From the NCBI GenBank assembly GCA_030998225.1, contig JAPYXD010000754.1, positions 6,448,001 to 6,512,000 of the forward strand: a stretch of DNA of 64,000 bases. The letters are read 5' to 3'. Of the stretch, positions 34,601 to 49,600 are shown piece by piece. Position 1 is the stretch's first letter; each line of letters opens with the position of its first letter. The notes beneath the pieces were generated by a model. It did no database searches, was not told the DNA's origin, and saw only the letters and a list, made by a program, of their open reading frames with translations. This DNA is from Diplolepis rosae (taxonomy: Eukaryota; Arthropoda; Insecta; Hymenoptera; Diplolepididae). A program made the position numbers and the translations under genes.

Positions 34601-37600
34601 TCTTTCGCAAATCATTCTCCGGCAAACTACGCGTTTTTCTTCCATTTTTAATTACTTTTCGAAGAAATTTTGACGAAGAATCAATAAAATTATATATTTT
34701 CGGATGCTAAAATGATTGAAAAAATATATGCATATAGCAAAGAGAAAAAAATTCTCAAAAAATTAGCTTTTCTCCCCTCTCTGACTGCGACTACTAACCT
34801 CTCAAGGGGTTTCATCACCTTTGCATTTTTAAAAAATAATTTTTTTATTCCATAAAAAGGTCCCTTAGGGTCCTAAGAATGATTCCCAATAGTTTTTGCA
34901 TGGGGGCGGGGCATAACAGATTAGAGGTGTATCAAAATTAAAATACTTTTTTACGTTATTAAAACTTTAAACGCGTGTTTTCTCGAAACTGACTTTTTCA
35001 AATCGGAAAGACACGCCATTTCAACAATTTTCAACCAATTGACACGAATCTTCTTTTAAACAAAATATTATTTAATTATCTAGTGAAATACCTAATATTT
35101 TTAAGATTGGTTGACAATTGTTTATTTGTTGAACAAATTAAGGTCGCTTTTTTGGGGCGAAAATCGAGTGTTACATTCAAATGCTCACCATTTTTGCAAA
35201 AATGAATATTTTTTTTATAATCTTGTGTACTTTAGTGAGCGATCTTATAGACATTAGGAAAAAATTTGTTGTTTTGTTCCAGGCCCAAATTTCAATTTTT
35301 AGAAATTTTTGCCACGGACGACCTCTGAAAAATAATTTTTTTTTTGGACACGTCAATACTCAGCCACCATTTTATATTTCTTAACAAAAATTTTTTTTTT
35401 ATAAAGTTAATATATTACGACGTAGTTTACAACGTAGTTTATGACGTAGCTTACAACATGGTTTACTACGAATTATTTGTTCCGATATTCAAAAACACAG
35501 TTTTCAATTTTAGATTATTGAAAAATACATAACTATTTAAAAATATTATTTTGTTTAATTGAAAGTGAATCCTAGTATCCCGAAATTAAGTTCTTCATCT
35601 ATAAATTGTTAGTGTTTTTAAATTTAGTTTATTTAATCACTATGCATAGATAGTACTAATTACGGAATAATTTTTCACATAAAAAATTGAGCTGCCTAGT
35701 AAACCACGTCGTAAACTACGTTGGAAACCACGTCATAAGCTACGTCTTAAACTACGCGGTAAACCATGTCGTAGACTACATAGTAAACCACGTCGTAAAC
35801 TACGTCTGAAAGCACGTCGTATACTACGCAGTTCACTATCCCAATTTCCGACATAGTTTACGACGCAGCTTACGACGTGGATTTGAACGTAGTTTACGAC
35901 GAAATTTACTATTTACTTTACTACGCGGTTTATGTCGTAGTTTACAATGTAGTTTATGGCGTAGTTTATGGCGTAGCTTACGGCGTGGTTTAATAAGAAT
36001 TATTTGTTCCGATATTCAAAAACACTGTTTTCAATTTTAAATTATTGAAAAATACATAACTATTTAAAAATATTATCTTGTTTAATTGCAAGTGAATCGC
36101 AGTATCCCTAAATTAAGTTCTTGATCTATAAATTGTTAGTGTTTTCAAATTTTGTTTATTTAGTCTCTATGCATAGATTGTACTAATTGAGGAATAATTT
36201 TTTTAATAAAAAATTAAGCTGCATAGTAAACCACCTCATAAACTACTTTGAAAACCATGCCATAAACTACGTCGTAAACCATGTCGTAGACTACGTAGTA
36301 AAGCGCATCGTATACTTCGCATTTTACTATCCCAATTTCCGACGTAGTTTATGACGTAGTTTGCGACGTAGTTTTCGACGTGGTTTGCGACGTAGTTTTC
36401 GACGTGGTTTGCGACGTAGTTTGCGACGTCGTTGTTGAAAAATTGTTGAATTTAATACTAATATGATTATATCAATAATTATACCGTAATTTACCGATTA
36501 TATTAGAATAATATCCAATTTATAGCAGTTTAGTTAATGAGTTAACATTGTGCAGCTGTGTTTACATTGTTTCATTTTTACCTAAAATTGAAAATGAACA
36601 ATGAAAGCGATCTTCTGCTAACAATTCAGAACAATGCTGAAACTATTCACGCTGAAGCGTCCAATGAATAAGTCAAGGCCCTGCAATAATCCCTTTATCC
36701 TTGTCGAGGATGTCCCATATCGATTTGAAAGCTCTGCATTTAACGTTCAAAGGAATTCGAGATTTTAGTACAATTATAATTAAATACAGAATAACGCTAA
36801 GTAAGCTCTTATTTTGATATTATCTCGTTATGAATTTGATGAACTCGAGGAAGGTAATTTTAATTCCATTTGCGTAAATTGAATATTTAATAATAATGAG
36901 AGGGACAAGTATTTCGAATGAACTGTAACTTTGATAAATAGATTTCATAACACATTCATGTAATCGCCGCTTCTATCGAAAATGAAATAAATCAAACAAA
37001 TCAATAAAAGATAATAAAGAATATTCATAAAATAGGACTTGCATCGACCCTCAAATAATAATTTCATACAATGTTGTTAATAATTGGCTTTAGGGTCTAG
37101 AAATAATAACTCAGAAGGTTACATACTTTCAAACGTTTCGACTCTGATCGAAGTCCTCATCAGTGATATTTATTTCTAAAATATAAATAAAATATTGCAC
37201 ATATGAGCCCTATTTTGGAGTAAACTTTGGTAACGTGAAAAATGTGAAAACCCGTGTGAAAATTTACATAAAATTATACGGAAAATATCGATAAATTACT
37301 TAAAGTTTTCTTAGGAATAACAATAAAATTCTAGCACATAACTTGAGAAAAATGTACTGAATTTCCAAAAAATTTTCTTAATAGTATGAAGCTCAACTGA
37401 ATTTGTATAAAATGTATCTTAAAATCTTGAAATCATAAAATTACGAGACTGTAACAAAATTTTCAGTTACATGTGACTGCATAAAACTTCAGTTAGCCAA
37501 AACCTAAAATTATTCCTATTACAAGTTTCAGAATTTGCAGAGGTGAGTATCAGAGTATTTAACACTTTGTAACTGAAAATTCAAAAAATTTCTAACAGTC

Positions 37601-40600
37601 TAGAATTCGTATTAGCAATTCTTAGCTATTTTTCATAAATAATTCTTTGTAACTTTATCTATATTTTCAGTATCATTTAGACACAAATATATACTAGTTT
37701 TTTAGTTGAGGTATCCCAAAGTTATGTGCTAGAATTTTATTGTTATTCCTAAGAAAGATTTAGGTAATTTATCGATGTTTTCTCTACAATTTTATGTAAA
37801 TTTTCTCACGAGTTTTCACATTTATTACATTACCAAAGTTTACTCCAAAATAGGGCTTATACAGTACCGGTCAGAATTGTCCGGCCACCTGTTTTTCGAT
37901 AATTGCTTGTAATTTGAATTATATAAGTAAAAAAATTTGTTCTCTTGATTAAATTTAAAGCTATCAAAATTCTTTATAAAATGAACCCAGCATGAATTCG
38001 TTTTGTTAAATTTTGAAGAAGTTATTGCAGAAATAGTCAAGATTTTCAATGCTTTCTTAAATTTTAAATAACTTTCGAAGTAATCAACATTTTTAAATGT
38101 TCTTGTGCTCAATTTAGAGCTGAGATTCTACAGAATCGCATTAAATTATCATTATAAATCTATAAATTTTTTCTTACATAATGCAAGGAGTTAAAATTGT
38201 AACAAAAAAGTAGGGAAATTTCGAAAACATTTCATCTGTAGGTAAATCATAATAAAGATCATATGAATATATATTTTAAGGGGATTCGATACAAAATTCA
38301 TGATTATATGTTTTATATATCTTATAAAAATGTTTTTCTAAGCAAAAGCAATATTGGAATTTTTCCAACTTTTTTATTTGAACTTTAACCTCGTGCAGTA
38401 TGTAAGAAAAAAATTACACATCAATTCCAAGAATTTTGATCGATTTTGTAGAAATTTAGCTTTAAAATTAGTCCAAGAACATTAAAAAATGTTGATTACT
38501 TTGAAAGTTATTTAAAATTAAAGAAAGCATTGAAATCTTGACTATTTCTGCAATAACTTCATCAAAATTTAACAAAACGAATTCATGCTCGGCTCATTTC
38601 ATAAAGAATTTTGATAGCTTTAAATTTAATCAAGAGAATAAATTTTTTCACTTATATAATTCAAATTAGGATAATTTAAGCAATTATCGAAAAACAGGTG
38701 GCCGGACAATTATGATCGGTACTGTATGTGCAATATTTTATTTATATTTTAGAAATAAAGATCACTGATGAGGACTTCGATCAGAGTCGAAAGTTTGAAA
38801 CTATGTAACCTTCTGAGTTAATATTTCCGAGCCCTAAAGGCAATTATTAACAACAACATCGTATGAAATAATAAAGAATCTTTTTTTATGACAATTTAGT
38901 AAAAGTTTTGGGAAATCTTTTACCAAAACGAAGTTGATGAATGTTCTTCATTGTCTGTATTGCATATTCCGAATTTTCGGCAAGATATTTTGTAAACTCA
39001 AAAAATTATCTTATAGAAATTTAGTAACGTCCGGTTAATTCATGGCCCTGATAATGCAGATTTATATATAATAATTCATAATTAATCTGAAATTCGTTCA
39101 TAATGTAGGGATTATTAATTTTTCGAATAAATGACTAATTTGTAATCAATTATTACAGCAAACCATTACAAAAAGACAGTTAACTCTCTAAATCTGAATT
39201 AGTCAAATTTTCACTGATTAAATAAGTGATTTGCCTTTTCACTGATTCATCAGTGGAAAAAATACCTTTCACTCCTTAATCAGTTAGTTTCCACTGATTC
39301 GGCAGTGAAATAAATATTTTTCACTGTTAAATCAGTTAATTTCCACTGAAGTAATCACTGAAATTCGAATGATTCAGAGTAACATCTTTCTAGATATTTG
39401 AATCAGTCAAATTCCACTAATAATCAGTAGATTTAGACTGATTCAGGTTTAAAGTGAATTGAGCCAACTATTTCGATTTGTAAGACATGCTACAGCTATT
39501 TTATTATTTAGCATAACTACTTTTTTTATTGATATTACAATCTGTATTGTTATCACAAGGACTCGGGCAATAAAACCAACTTGAAAAAGTAGTTGTGTCA
39601 ACCAATAAAGTAGCATATTTTGCAAGTTGAAGTAATAGCTTCAACCAACTATTTTTTTAGTGTACTTTTCGCACAGAGTTGTAGAAATTTATTGATTGAG
39701 TAAGAACTGTTGAGAAAAAAAAAGATTGTTTCTTTGAAAAACAATCACTGTCTCGGACATTAGTGTTTCACACGTGATAAGAACTAGTCAATATTTTCTT
39801 ACCCGTACTTCTTAAACATTAAATAACCGCCTACGTAAGAAATAAATTGCTAGTCAGCTAAGGTTAATATAGAAGGCCATTTCTGATCGATAAAGCATAA
39901 AATACCAGTCAAAGTCAATGAACAGTAAAATAAATACACGTAGGGGAGAAGCGGCAAAATTGGCGCGTCGTCTAAATTGGCGCACCCTATTTTTCAGAAA
40001 ATGATAACATAACAAAAAATAAAAATAGTTCTATCGTGTGCATTCTTGTATGATATGTATTTGATAGAAAACATTATAAAAATCTAATTGCTTAATACAG
40101 TTTTATTGCGATTAATCGTTTTTTGGCATAATGGTTATGTTTGAAGCCATTGTGTTAAATCGTTAAATAATAGTAATTCAAGGTGAATTAGATTAATGCA
40201 ACGATTTTATAATCTTTGATATTTAATCTTACGATTAGGATAGAATATTTGTATGAAAAAATAAGCATTTTACGTAAAAAGTATTTAATTAATGAACGAT
40301 ACACTTGCGGCAAAATTGGCGCATACGAGATTCAAATCAGAGGCGAAGTTGGCACACGTGTTGTGTTTCTGGAAACCGGTGACTGAAGTCAAGTGCTCGG
40401 ATGTTTATGATTGAAAATATAAAGAAGATAGTAAGTACACAATTATTAATATATAGATATATACATTTGAATGTTGCTGGACTTTTCTGCTAATCTTTTT
40501 CTTAAGATTTTTTGTGACATGGGAGGTAATGTGGTTCGCAAAACTGATGTAACGACTTTGTAAGGTTATATTCATTTGAACAATCAGTGGTTAAATTTTT

Positions 40601-43600
40601 TTTTAAGTTTGAGGTATTAAGGCATTTTAAAAGCGATTTTTAATAATTAATTTGCAGTCTGACAGTGTTTTGAAAGTTTTCTCGATTTTAAGATGTGAAA
40701 GCAATGTAAGTAAAAAATTTGTATTTTTGATTGATTGTTTCTATTATTTATAACTCTTCTAAAGTTAATAATTGTATATACTTCTGATTACAAATTCAAA
40801 TAATTCTCTATAAAAATGATTTCAATTTGAATATTCACTTAAATATCCACAATTGCCAGTATTTTATTGTACAAATATAAAATATATTTTAACTTTGGCT
40901 GGTTTATGTGAATAAAGGTATAAAAAACTTCACATATCTTGATATACTATCTCAAATTTAGTTTCAAATTATAACTACCTCTTTTCATCAACCTTTGCTA
41001 CTGAAATGTAATTCTAAATCTATGAAAATATAACTAATACGTGGCAAGAGAAGATTATAATATTAGTGCGTCAATTTACCCGACATGGCGGGTAAATTGC
41101 TTTTTTTGAGATCTTTAGATTAGGGTGGTCCTTGTTTTGGCAATGTTGGAATTTTTTCAATCTCACTCCCTAAAAATAATCATATAAAAAAATCTGCCCA
41201 CTTCGCTCGCAAATTTGAGCGCGTCTAGGGCGCGCGATTCGATCGTCGTGATTAGTGCTCCGAAATATTCAATCGTCGCGCTTTGCGCTCGATCTTATAT
41301 TCTTCACATTCATTTGAGTTTACTTCTTGTATTTTGATACTGAAGGTCGGCTCAATTTTATAACTTTCGGACTTGTGATGGGCCGTTAGTGGGCCGGACA
41401 CTGGCTTTCTGACATACAACACGGTTTGCCGGAGTAATGCCGACTTTGTAACCAGTAAAGTGCCATTGCTGGGCCGGACACTGGTTTTTTGACATACAAC
41501 ACAGTTTGCCGGAGTAATGCCGACTTTCAGCCCAGTAAAGTGCCATTGCTGGGCCAAGCTTCGGCGCAAGCATGGAAAATTTTGATTTCCAACGTACCGT
41601 GCCAGTACTGGGACAACACTGAGCCGATTTGAACGCTGATATTGGTCCAGTAACATTGGCCAACTTATGGCTGCCAAGATTGGTCCAGTAATGGACCGTG
41701 TTTTCAGTTCCGGCAATTCGCACTTGGGTTTTTTTTGGAATTTATATATTATTGTTAAAAAATTGAATTTTGGATTTTCAAAAGTATTTTTTTTTAATTA
41801 AAAAGAAAAATATACATCTTTTAAAAAAATATTGCAGTTCAAACTTGTAGATCTTTTTGTAATAAACAATTTTGTATGATAACGTTTTTTCGTATCTCGT
41901 ATAATTTAACTGAAAAATGGAATTTAGATATTGACAATTTTAAAGATTTAACATACTGTAACTTTCCTAATTTTGTTAAATCGAGAAATGTTATTAGGAT
42001 AATTAGTAGAGATCTATGAGCACTATCAGAAACCAGTATTGAAATTTTGTATTCTTTCATAAGGTTTTTTTTCAAAAACACAAAAAATTCTCCTATTTTA
42101 ACATTTTTGGTCGGATGTGGCTGGTTAACGAACTCGTCCTTACTTTTTGGCTCCGATAAATTATGCTAAAGCTCAATTCAATCCGATAATTTTATTGAGA
42201 GTTATCGAGTATACAACCCATGAACTCATCATTATGGACTAAAACTTTGCCAAGTTTCAGAATTTTCTGCAGAGTTGAATAGAATTTATAAAAGTTAATT
42301 TTAAATGCACAAACATTTTTTCATTATGATAGACTACTCTCTAAATATGAATCAGACAAAATCTACTGATTATCAGTGAAATATGACTGATTCATATAGC
42401 TAAAAAAAGGTTACTGTAAATCAGTCAAATTCCACTGATTGCTTCAGTGAAAATTAACTGATTCAACAGTGAAAATATTTCTTCCACTGATTCAATTAGT
42501 GATAATCAACTGATTTAACAGTGAAATATATTTTTTAACTGGTGAATCAGTGAAAAGGCAAATCACTGATTTAATCAGTAAAAGTTTGACTGATTCAGAT
42601 TTAGAGAGTATGTTACAATAGAAAAGTGAAAAAAGTTTAATGAAAATCGCAAAAATAGTTTTTGAAATAAAAGAAAGAGTTAAAATTGAGTTTTTTTACA
42701 TTCTCATCATGGATGGGAAGGTATTAGTTTTATGTGAAAAATGACTTTCAAAATTTTTATCAAATCTTTACGTTTTGAGACCCCCTGAGTCAGAAAAAGT
42801 GACCATAAAAACCAAAATTGAGTAAACTAGACCATTTTTTGTGTTTTTCAAAAAAACTTTTTCAAAAAATCAAAAATTCTAATACTGGTTTTTGATAGTG
42901 CTGATTAAAATATCTACAAATTATCTTCATAAAATTCTTTGATGAAACCAAAATTAGAATTGTTACAGCATGTTGAAACTTGTTGTCTTTGTTTTTAAGT
43001 AAACGCAAAAAATAAAGTTTAGGGCTTAAAAAATAATTATAAAGAAAGAAATTATACTCACATTGGTTGCCTTCTTGTGCGCCAAAAGTGACTAACATTT
43101 TGGCCAGGGATCTGTTGTTACTCAAAACTGCAACGTCTAGTGGAGATAAGCCGTCACTATTTACACTGAAAGAAAGAAATAAGAAAACATTGAAATTTAT
43201 TTTCACTTGCGCCATTAATTTTTTATTTACAATAATATTAATAACATGATTACATAAGTGAATTTTCTTCAGTAGAGATAATTAACTTTTTAAGGCCATT
43301 GATCAACCAGACCACGTGATCAATTTCCTGTGAAAGTTCATGTGAGATAACTTTTTATTTTACAAAATATCTTCTTTAGAATTTTGAAAATACAAAGGGA
43401 GATAATAAAGAACGTTCATTAACTTCGTTTCGGTAAAATATGTTGCAAATTTTTGCAGCATTTTTGTATTTTGCATTTTTTTGTAATTGTCGATAAGTCT
43501 TTAAGTTCTTTTCAAAATTTTTACTAAAGGAAATTACCGGACGTGCTTTATTGTCTTTTTTTATATTTCCTAAATTTTTAGAAAGATGATTTGTAAATTA

Positions 43601-46600
43601 AAAAAGTTAAATTTAGTTTTTATGTTTTCAAAATAAAATTATATTATTATAATCTGATAAAAATTCTCATATTTTTCTTGATTTAAACACTTTTTTGGTA
43701 TAAAATTTATAGCATTTTTGCCAAAAGCATCTACATTATTGATTTTCAGAAATATGCTCTAAGAACCAATAAATACACCACAAATTCTATAGCATATTGA
43801 TTCGAATCAATAATATACATACTTTTCGTAGAAATGCTATAGATTCGATAGCATTTTTTGATCAGTAAACATATTGAAATAGAGAACAAATATCCCCTAA
43901 AAAATTGAAAGAATATTTTCGGAGAGATAGAAAATCTATTAGTTTATATTTGAAAATCTTTCTGAACTGTTTCTATTATTTCTTTCTTTACATCTCCAGG
44001 AAATTGGAATTCTGTAGCAATCTTGCTTATTTAAATATGGTATAAAAAATTATGATGAATTTTTTTGCTGATATAGTTCACGGTATGATGAATCAAGTTT
44101 TTAGATTTAATTCAAAGTAAATTTTTTTGTTCGAGATCTAAGATTTTTAAATGAGAAAATATAACGTTTAGTTTATTTTTTATTCAAATTTCAAAAAATT
44201 GAAAATTCCTAATTTTTTGCTAAAGTAACATACTGCATTTATCCAGATTTGAAAAAAGGATTTTGAATGGTCTCCACGTTATTGGAAAATTACGAAATAG
44301 TATTGTTTAATGGTTTTTAAGTGCCATGGAAATCATTTTGATTATATTATTATATTATATTATTTTGATTTGATATCTAAAAAAGTTCTGTCTTCTATTA
44401 TAGTTAATAGCTATGCAAGTTTCAGTTTTCCTGTAAAAACAACTATGTAGAAGAATTTATCGAAAGATCTGTTTTATCATTTTTTTAAAATCACACTATT
44501 TTGTATATCCCTAGAAAATTGTCTTAAACAGAAAAATTCAAATTTTTTATCTCCTCAGTCAGAACAGAAGGTATTAACTAATTGTAATTTTATTTCTTTA
44601 ATGACTTTCTACTTACGTAACTTAAATTTTTTACCTAATTGGAATATACTTATAAGAATAGTATTTTTTCCGCCTACTCTTATCTTGTACTCTAGATTTA
44701 AAAAATGACCAATTATCCGTTCTATTGAAAAAAATTCTCGAAAAAAGTAATTCCTTAACTGACCCCATTCCATATATAAGTGAAATTTGGAGTAAATAAC
44801 GAAGAATGTCGTATATCAACGTGGTTTATATACGACAGAATGAAGCTGCGTCTGAAACAAACGGATGTCCATTTTCCGCAAAATACACTTCCAAATGTTC
44901 TAAGCCATTAACGAATTTCCGCCCATAAATGGTCATATACGTGGATACATTTTGCCAACGCGAATGCTTTACTGATACCAATATGTGTATAAGAATCTGA
45001 TCGATTTAACAGATTTCTATTAAGTCTATCGCCTTTAACAAAAGTTTTCTTTTGTGATTTAAATTGTCTTTGTACGATTATTATTCTGAAACTAATGATA
45101 AATAAATATGATAAAAATGAAATAGGTAAGGATTTAAATTTTATTGAAGTTAGCAACTTTTTATAATAAAAACTAAAATCAGTTTTTCCTCACTGTTAGC
45201 AGTTATAACTGATTAACTGGAGTACTTAAAATATGTCACAAAAAGAGTATACTTGATATATTAAATACAAGAAGGAAAGTTTGGATATATTCATTGGTGC
45301 ATGAATATATCCAAACTTTCCTTCTTGTATTTAATATTTCAACTCTTTTTGTGACATATTTTAAGCACTCCAGTAACTCAGAGAAAATATGTGAAATTAT
45401 CGCCAGCAACCTTTTTTGTATTTTCTAGATTTTAATAAATATCACTGATGAGGGCTCCGATCAGAGCCGAAACGTTTGATTAAATTTGACTTAATCATTT
45501 TATGGACCCTAAAGCCAATTTTCCAACAACATACCATAACTGATTAACATTTAAAAAACAATCAAAATTCAAAAAATATAAATGTGATTGGTAATTTTTC
45601 CTTTTAAAATATCAGGTTAAAGAAATTTAATTTTTTGACGCAGAGAAAAAGTTTCCAATTTTTTTATCAAGTGGGTCGATCCCAGTTTTAAACCTTTTTA
45701 TGGTATAAATTCTCTAAAAATGATTTATCTAACACTCCGAATACCAAATGAAAAATTTGAGACAATTTTACATTAGAAAAAGAAGAGCTTGGGGTCGATG
45801 GGGACCCCACCCGGTATTCAGAGGGTTAAAAGCAATTCGTAAATATTTTTACGATCTTAAAGATTTTGTAATATGAGCAGATTTTATGGAATTTTATAAA
45901 TTTTTATAAATATTAGGTATCAAAGTTTATATAAATTTTGAATATCGTTTCAATTTAATTTTAGAGTCAAGGAAATTTCTAGATTAATGAAAATGAAAAT
46001 TTTCTTTATTTTAAAAGAAATTGAGTCAAATATTTGATTTCGGAGACAAGGTTCAATAATTTATTTATTTCTTATGAATTTAAGATAATATCCAATCAGT
46101 TCTTGTTTAACACCTGTGTTTTGAGTAGCGTGGTTTCAAACTTTCTGCGACAGAAGCTCGTCGTGACCACTAAATAGTGGTTACGAACAACGTTCTCGGC
46201 ACTAACTTGTCCGATGTACTTCGCTTTTAACAGTCTTGCTTCACGAAAGTTTATTATTCGTTACATTATTAATCTGCTAACTCAATGAGGGTAGTTCATT
46301 TGAGATTCATTATTTTTTTATGACTGATTTCAAAACTTTGAGACATTTTAAAGTTATATTTATTTATTACTACTTTAAGGTAGTTCGTTCACGAAAATTA
46401 GACCTCATTCAAAAATAGATAATTTTGCTTTCAAGAATAGCAATATTATTATTGAAGGGCTAATTTGAAAGAGAAAAGATTATTTTTCATGAAAAAAATT
46501 TGAAACACAAAAAAATAATTTTATTAATAAATTTTATTTTTGCCCAAACATATTTTTTTATCGCTTCGAGCCAAATTTTTAAAAATGATGCGATTCTAAT

Positions 46601-49600
46601 AAATCACGGTTCATTTTTTTAGGAAAAAGATTCTTTACAACTTGACCGTTTCCAATTTTTGAAAATGAATTCTTTAATGGCTGAAATTATAAAAAAAACC
46701 ATTTTTCAAAACAAAGTTTTTATAAACAAATTACTGTATTTGATAATAATTAATTCCATTTCAAAAATAAGAAACGGTCATGTTGTAGAGAATCTTTTTC
46801 CTAAAAAAATGAACCGTGATTTATGAGAATCGCATCATTTTTAAAAATTTGCCTCGAAGCGATAAGAAAATAAGTTTGGGCAAAAATAAAATTTATTAAT
46901 AAAATTATTTTTTTGTTTTTCAAATTTTTTTCATGAAAAATAATCTTTTCTCTTTCAAATTAGCCCTTCAATAATAATATTGCTATTCTTGAAAGCAAAA
47001 TTATCTATTTTTGAATGAGGTCTAATTTTCGTAAACGAACTACCTTAACTGTTTTATTTTGCAAAAATTGTACTTTTAAATAGCAAGAGTCTTATGTATT
47101 TCACTGTGACAAATTAAGGAATTATAAAAGACAGTTCATATTCAATTTATTTAAAGATATTTTACTTCTCAGAAAGTGTTATTCAAGTTGCTTTTAAAAA
47201 TAAGGTGTAGAGGAGAGACGGGCAAAATTCTTTTGATTAAGGCTCACATTTTATTAAGGCAAAGGTATTATTATTCGAAACCTTTTTTTCAAATGGAAAC
47301 GGAAATTCCATTTACTTAAGGCTCTATCGGCCTTAAGGAACACATTCTCATCGTAATACTCGCGCTTCGCGCTTAATTTTTATTTTATATCCATTAGAGC
47401 TATATTTGCATTTAAAAACTAGGGCGCGCGATTTCATATCTTGCATGGTTTTGCTGGAAAATGGAATTGTTTTGCTTAGAAAGAGACTTTTTTATAAAAT
47501 AACATTTTTCATTAATAAACAAAAGATATAACTCCTACGACAAAATGGTCAACACTAAATTTTCAGATCTTTTTTAAATAAATAATTTTTTCCCTAAAAT
47601 TTTTTTGTATCCGTCATAGATTTGGTGCAAAATGGAATTTTTCATTTTTGATAACGTTTTTTACAATTGAAACAAAACTTACGTGTCCAATCAAAAAATT
47701 GGCGGGAGTATATTTGTATATTATCTTGAGATGGACAATTTTATCGGCAACTTTTTTTTTGTATCTCGTATAGTATTTTTGGAAACCAAAAGTTTTTATT
47801 TTTAATAACATTTTCATTGATAGACAAAAATATAACTCCTATAAAAAAAATAGTCAGTAGCAAATTTGTAGATCTCTTTGAATTAAATAGTTTTATTTCT
47901 TAAAATTTTTTCCGTATGTCGTATATTTTGGCGGGGAAATTGATTTTTTTTTAAATAAGTTTCTGATAGATAAAAGCAGAACCGTTGATAAAAAATCTCA
48001 AAACGCCGAGTTTTTATAGAAGTTAAAAAATTCATTTTTCACAGAATATTAGAGAAAAATGTTCGCATCATCGGGAAAAAATTTTAAATATAAAAAATGT
48101 CTTTTTTATAACAATTACTGTGGGTCAAAGTTTAATACAGTTTTTCCCAAGTTTACTTTTTAAAAATCATTAAATTTTAAGAAATAATGGCTCATTTCTG
48201 TAAAACAATTTTTAAAGACTCCACAATCTCAACCTTTAAAATTAATCTCTCATTTTCTAACTGCAGCTATTCGTTTATAAAACTTATTTAATTTTTCCAC
48301 GTTTCTAATTAACAGTTAGAAAATGAACGACTAATTGAAAAATCTAAGATGGTGGAACTTTTTAAAAATGTTAAAAGAAGATGAAGAGCCATAATTTCTT
48401 AAAATCCAATTATTTTTCAAGAGTCAACTTTTGGGCCAACTAAACATTTTTCTGTCAAAAATAAAATAAATTTTATTCTACGAAATCTCTTTTGAGTAGT
48501 AAGACAATTAAAATTTATTAAACTTATTATTTATTAAACTTTTTGTCATGATTGACTATTTTCCATCTCCTTCATGTGAAAACTATTTTCTCATAATTAT
48601 TCCTCTGACACAATCTTTCAGGCAAAATAAAACCATTTCATGAAAAACTAAAAGTCAAAGCTGAATTCGAGATACTAATTTATCAACTTTAAAACTTCAA
48701 TTTCTGAATAGCTCGCGTTAATTAGATTAAATTGTAGAATTCTCGTTTCCCAATTAAATTTTTTGTTTACTTATTTCTCTTTTTAGCCAATTGGCAAAGA
48801 TTATAAAAAAAAAGATGTACAACATCTTCTATTTGTTTCATAAAAGTTTCATCAAGTAAACTTTAGCTGGTACTAGTGTTCGAAATACTCCTGATGAGTC
48901 TAAGCTGAATAGCTACTATTGCAACTTACATCACTGTAAAAACTTTCTAAAGGTAGGACTCAAGCTTGTGAAGCACGTATGTGTAATCGAGTCTCTTCAA
49001 TACTCGAGCAATTCTGAAACTTCCAAGTGTTCTTCCAAAGCTAACTCGGATTCCAATAACGAACATCTTATATGTATATGAAATGGTACCATTTGATAAA
49101 ACCTGGTAGTTTTTTTTACCTGAATCGTTTTATGAGTTTGAGTCTTACATACTCCACTTTAGGGGTTATTCAGAAAATACGTGACACATCTAGAAATAAG
49201 AGGGATCATACAATATTAATTTCGTATTCTGTAAATGATCCTCTTATGACTCTTCTTAATTCATAAAATGCCAAAATAGTATATTTCGTATCAAGTGCGG
49301 AAAGGCGTATTTTAACGCAAGAACGAGACGCACGTTAAAATACGTTCCGCACGTGATACGAACGATATTTTTTTTCGCTGTATACTGAAAGTTAGCCGAG
49401 TCGGTGTCGTTTTGCATGCGAAAAGTTGATTTTCCGCAAACTTAAAATTTTAACGCACTAGTGCGGGAAAATCAACTTTCCCCACGCAAAATGACACCGA
49501 CAAGGCTAACTTGCGGTGTACGGCGGATAAAATAGTATATTTCGTATCAAGTGCGGAAAGGCATATTTTAACGCAGGAGCGAAACGCGCGTTAAAACACG

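Larger units (their letters stand above)
37040..38870. mobile_element. Penelope-like palindrome with a nested Tc1-like MITE
   Basis: Left end GACTTGCATCGACCCTCAAA, CTTTAGGGTCTAGAAATAAT and a hammerhead motif on the minus strand at 37133-37169; right end mirrors it with a hammerhead on the plus strand and GAGCCCTAAAGGCAATTATT. Arms match through TTTTGGAGTAAACTTTGGTA and CAATAAAATTCTAGCACATA. The right arm is interrupted by the Tc1-like element at 37862-38724. No GIY-YIG coding remains. Confidence 0.7.

Noticed and set aside
35344..35532. Frame encoding repeated Tyr-Asp-Val-Val
   Set aside because: Translation of the GTAGTTTACGAC minisatellite, not a protein gene.
36598..36672. Small ORF of about 25 codons (starts MNNESDLLLT)
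   Set aside because: Too short, no splice context and no homology recognised; it follows the minisatellite and could be chance.
41252..41723. Two overlapping minus-strand frames of 121 and 154 codons
   Set aside because: They are generated by an 80-bp repeat read in two frames; no domain and no splice context.
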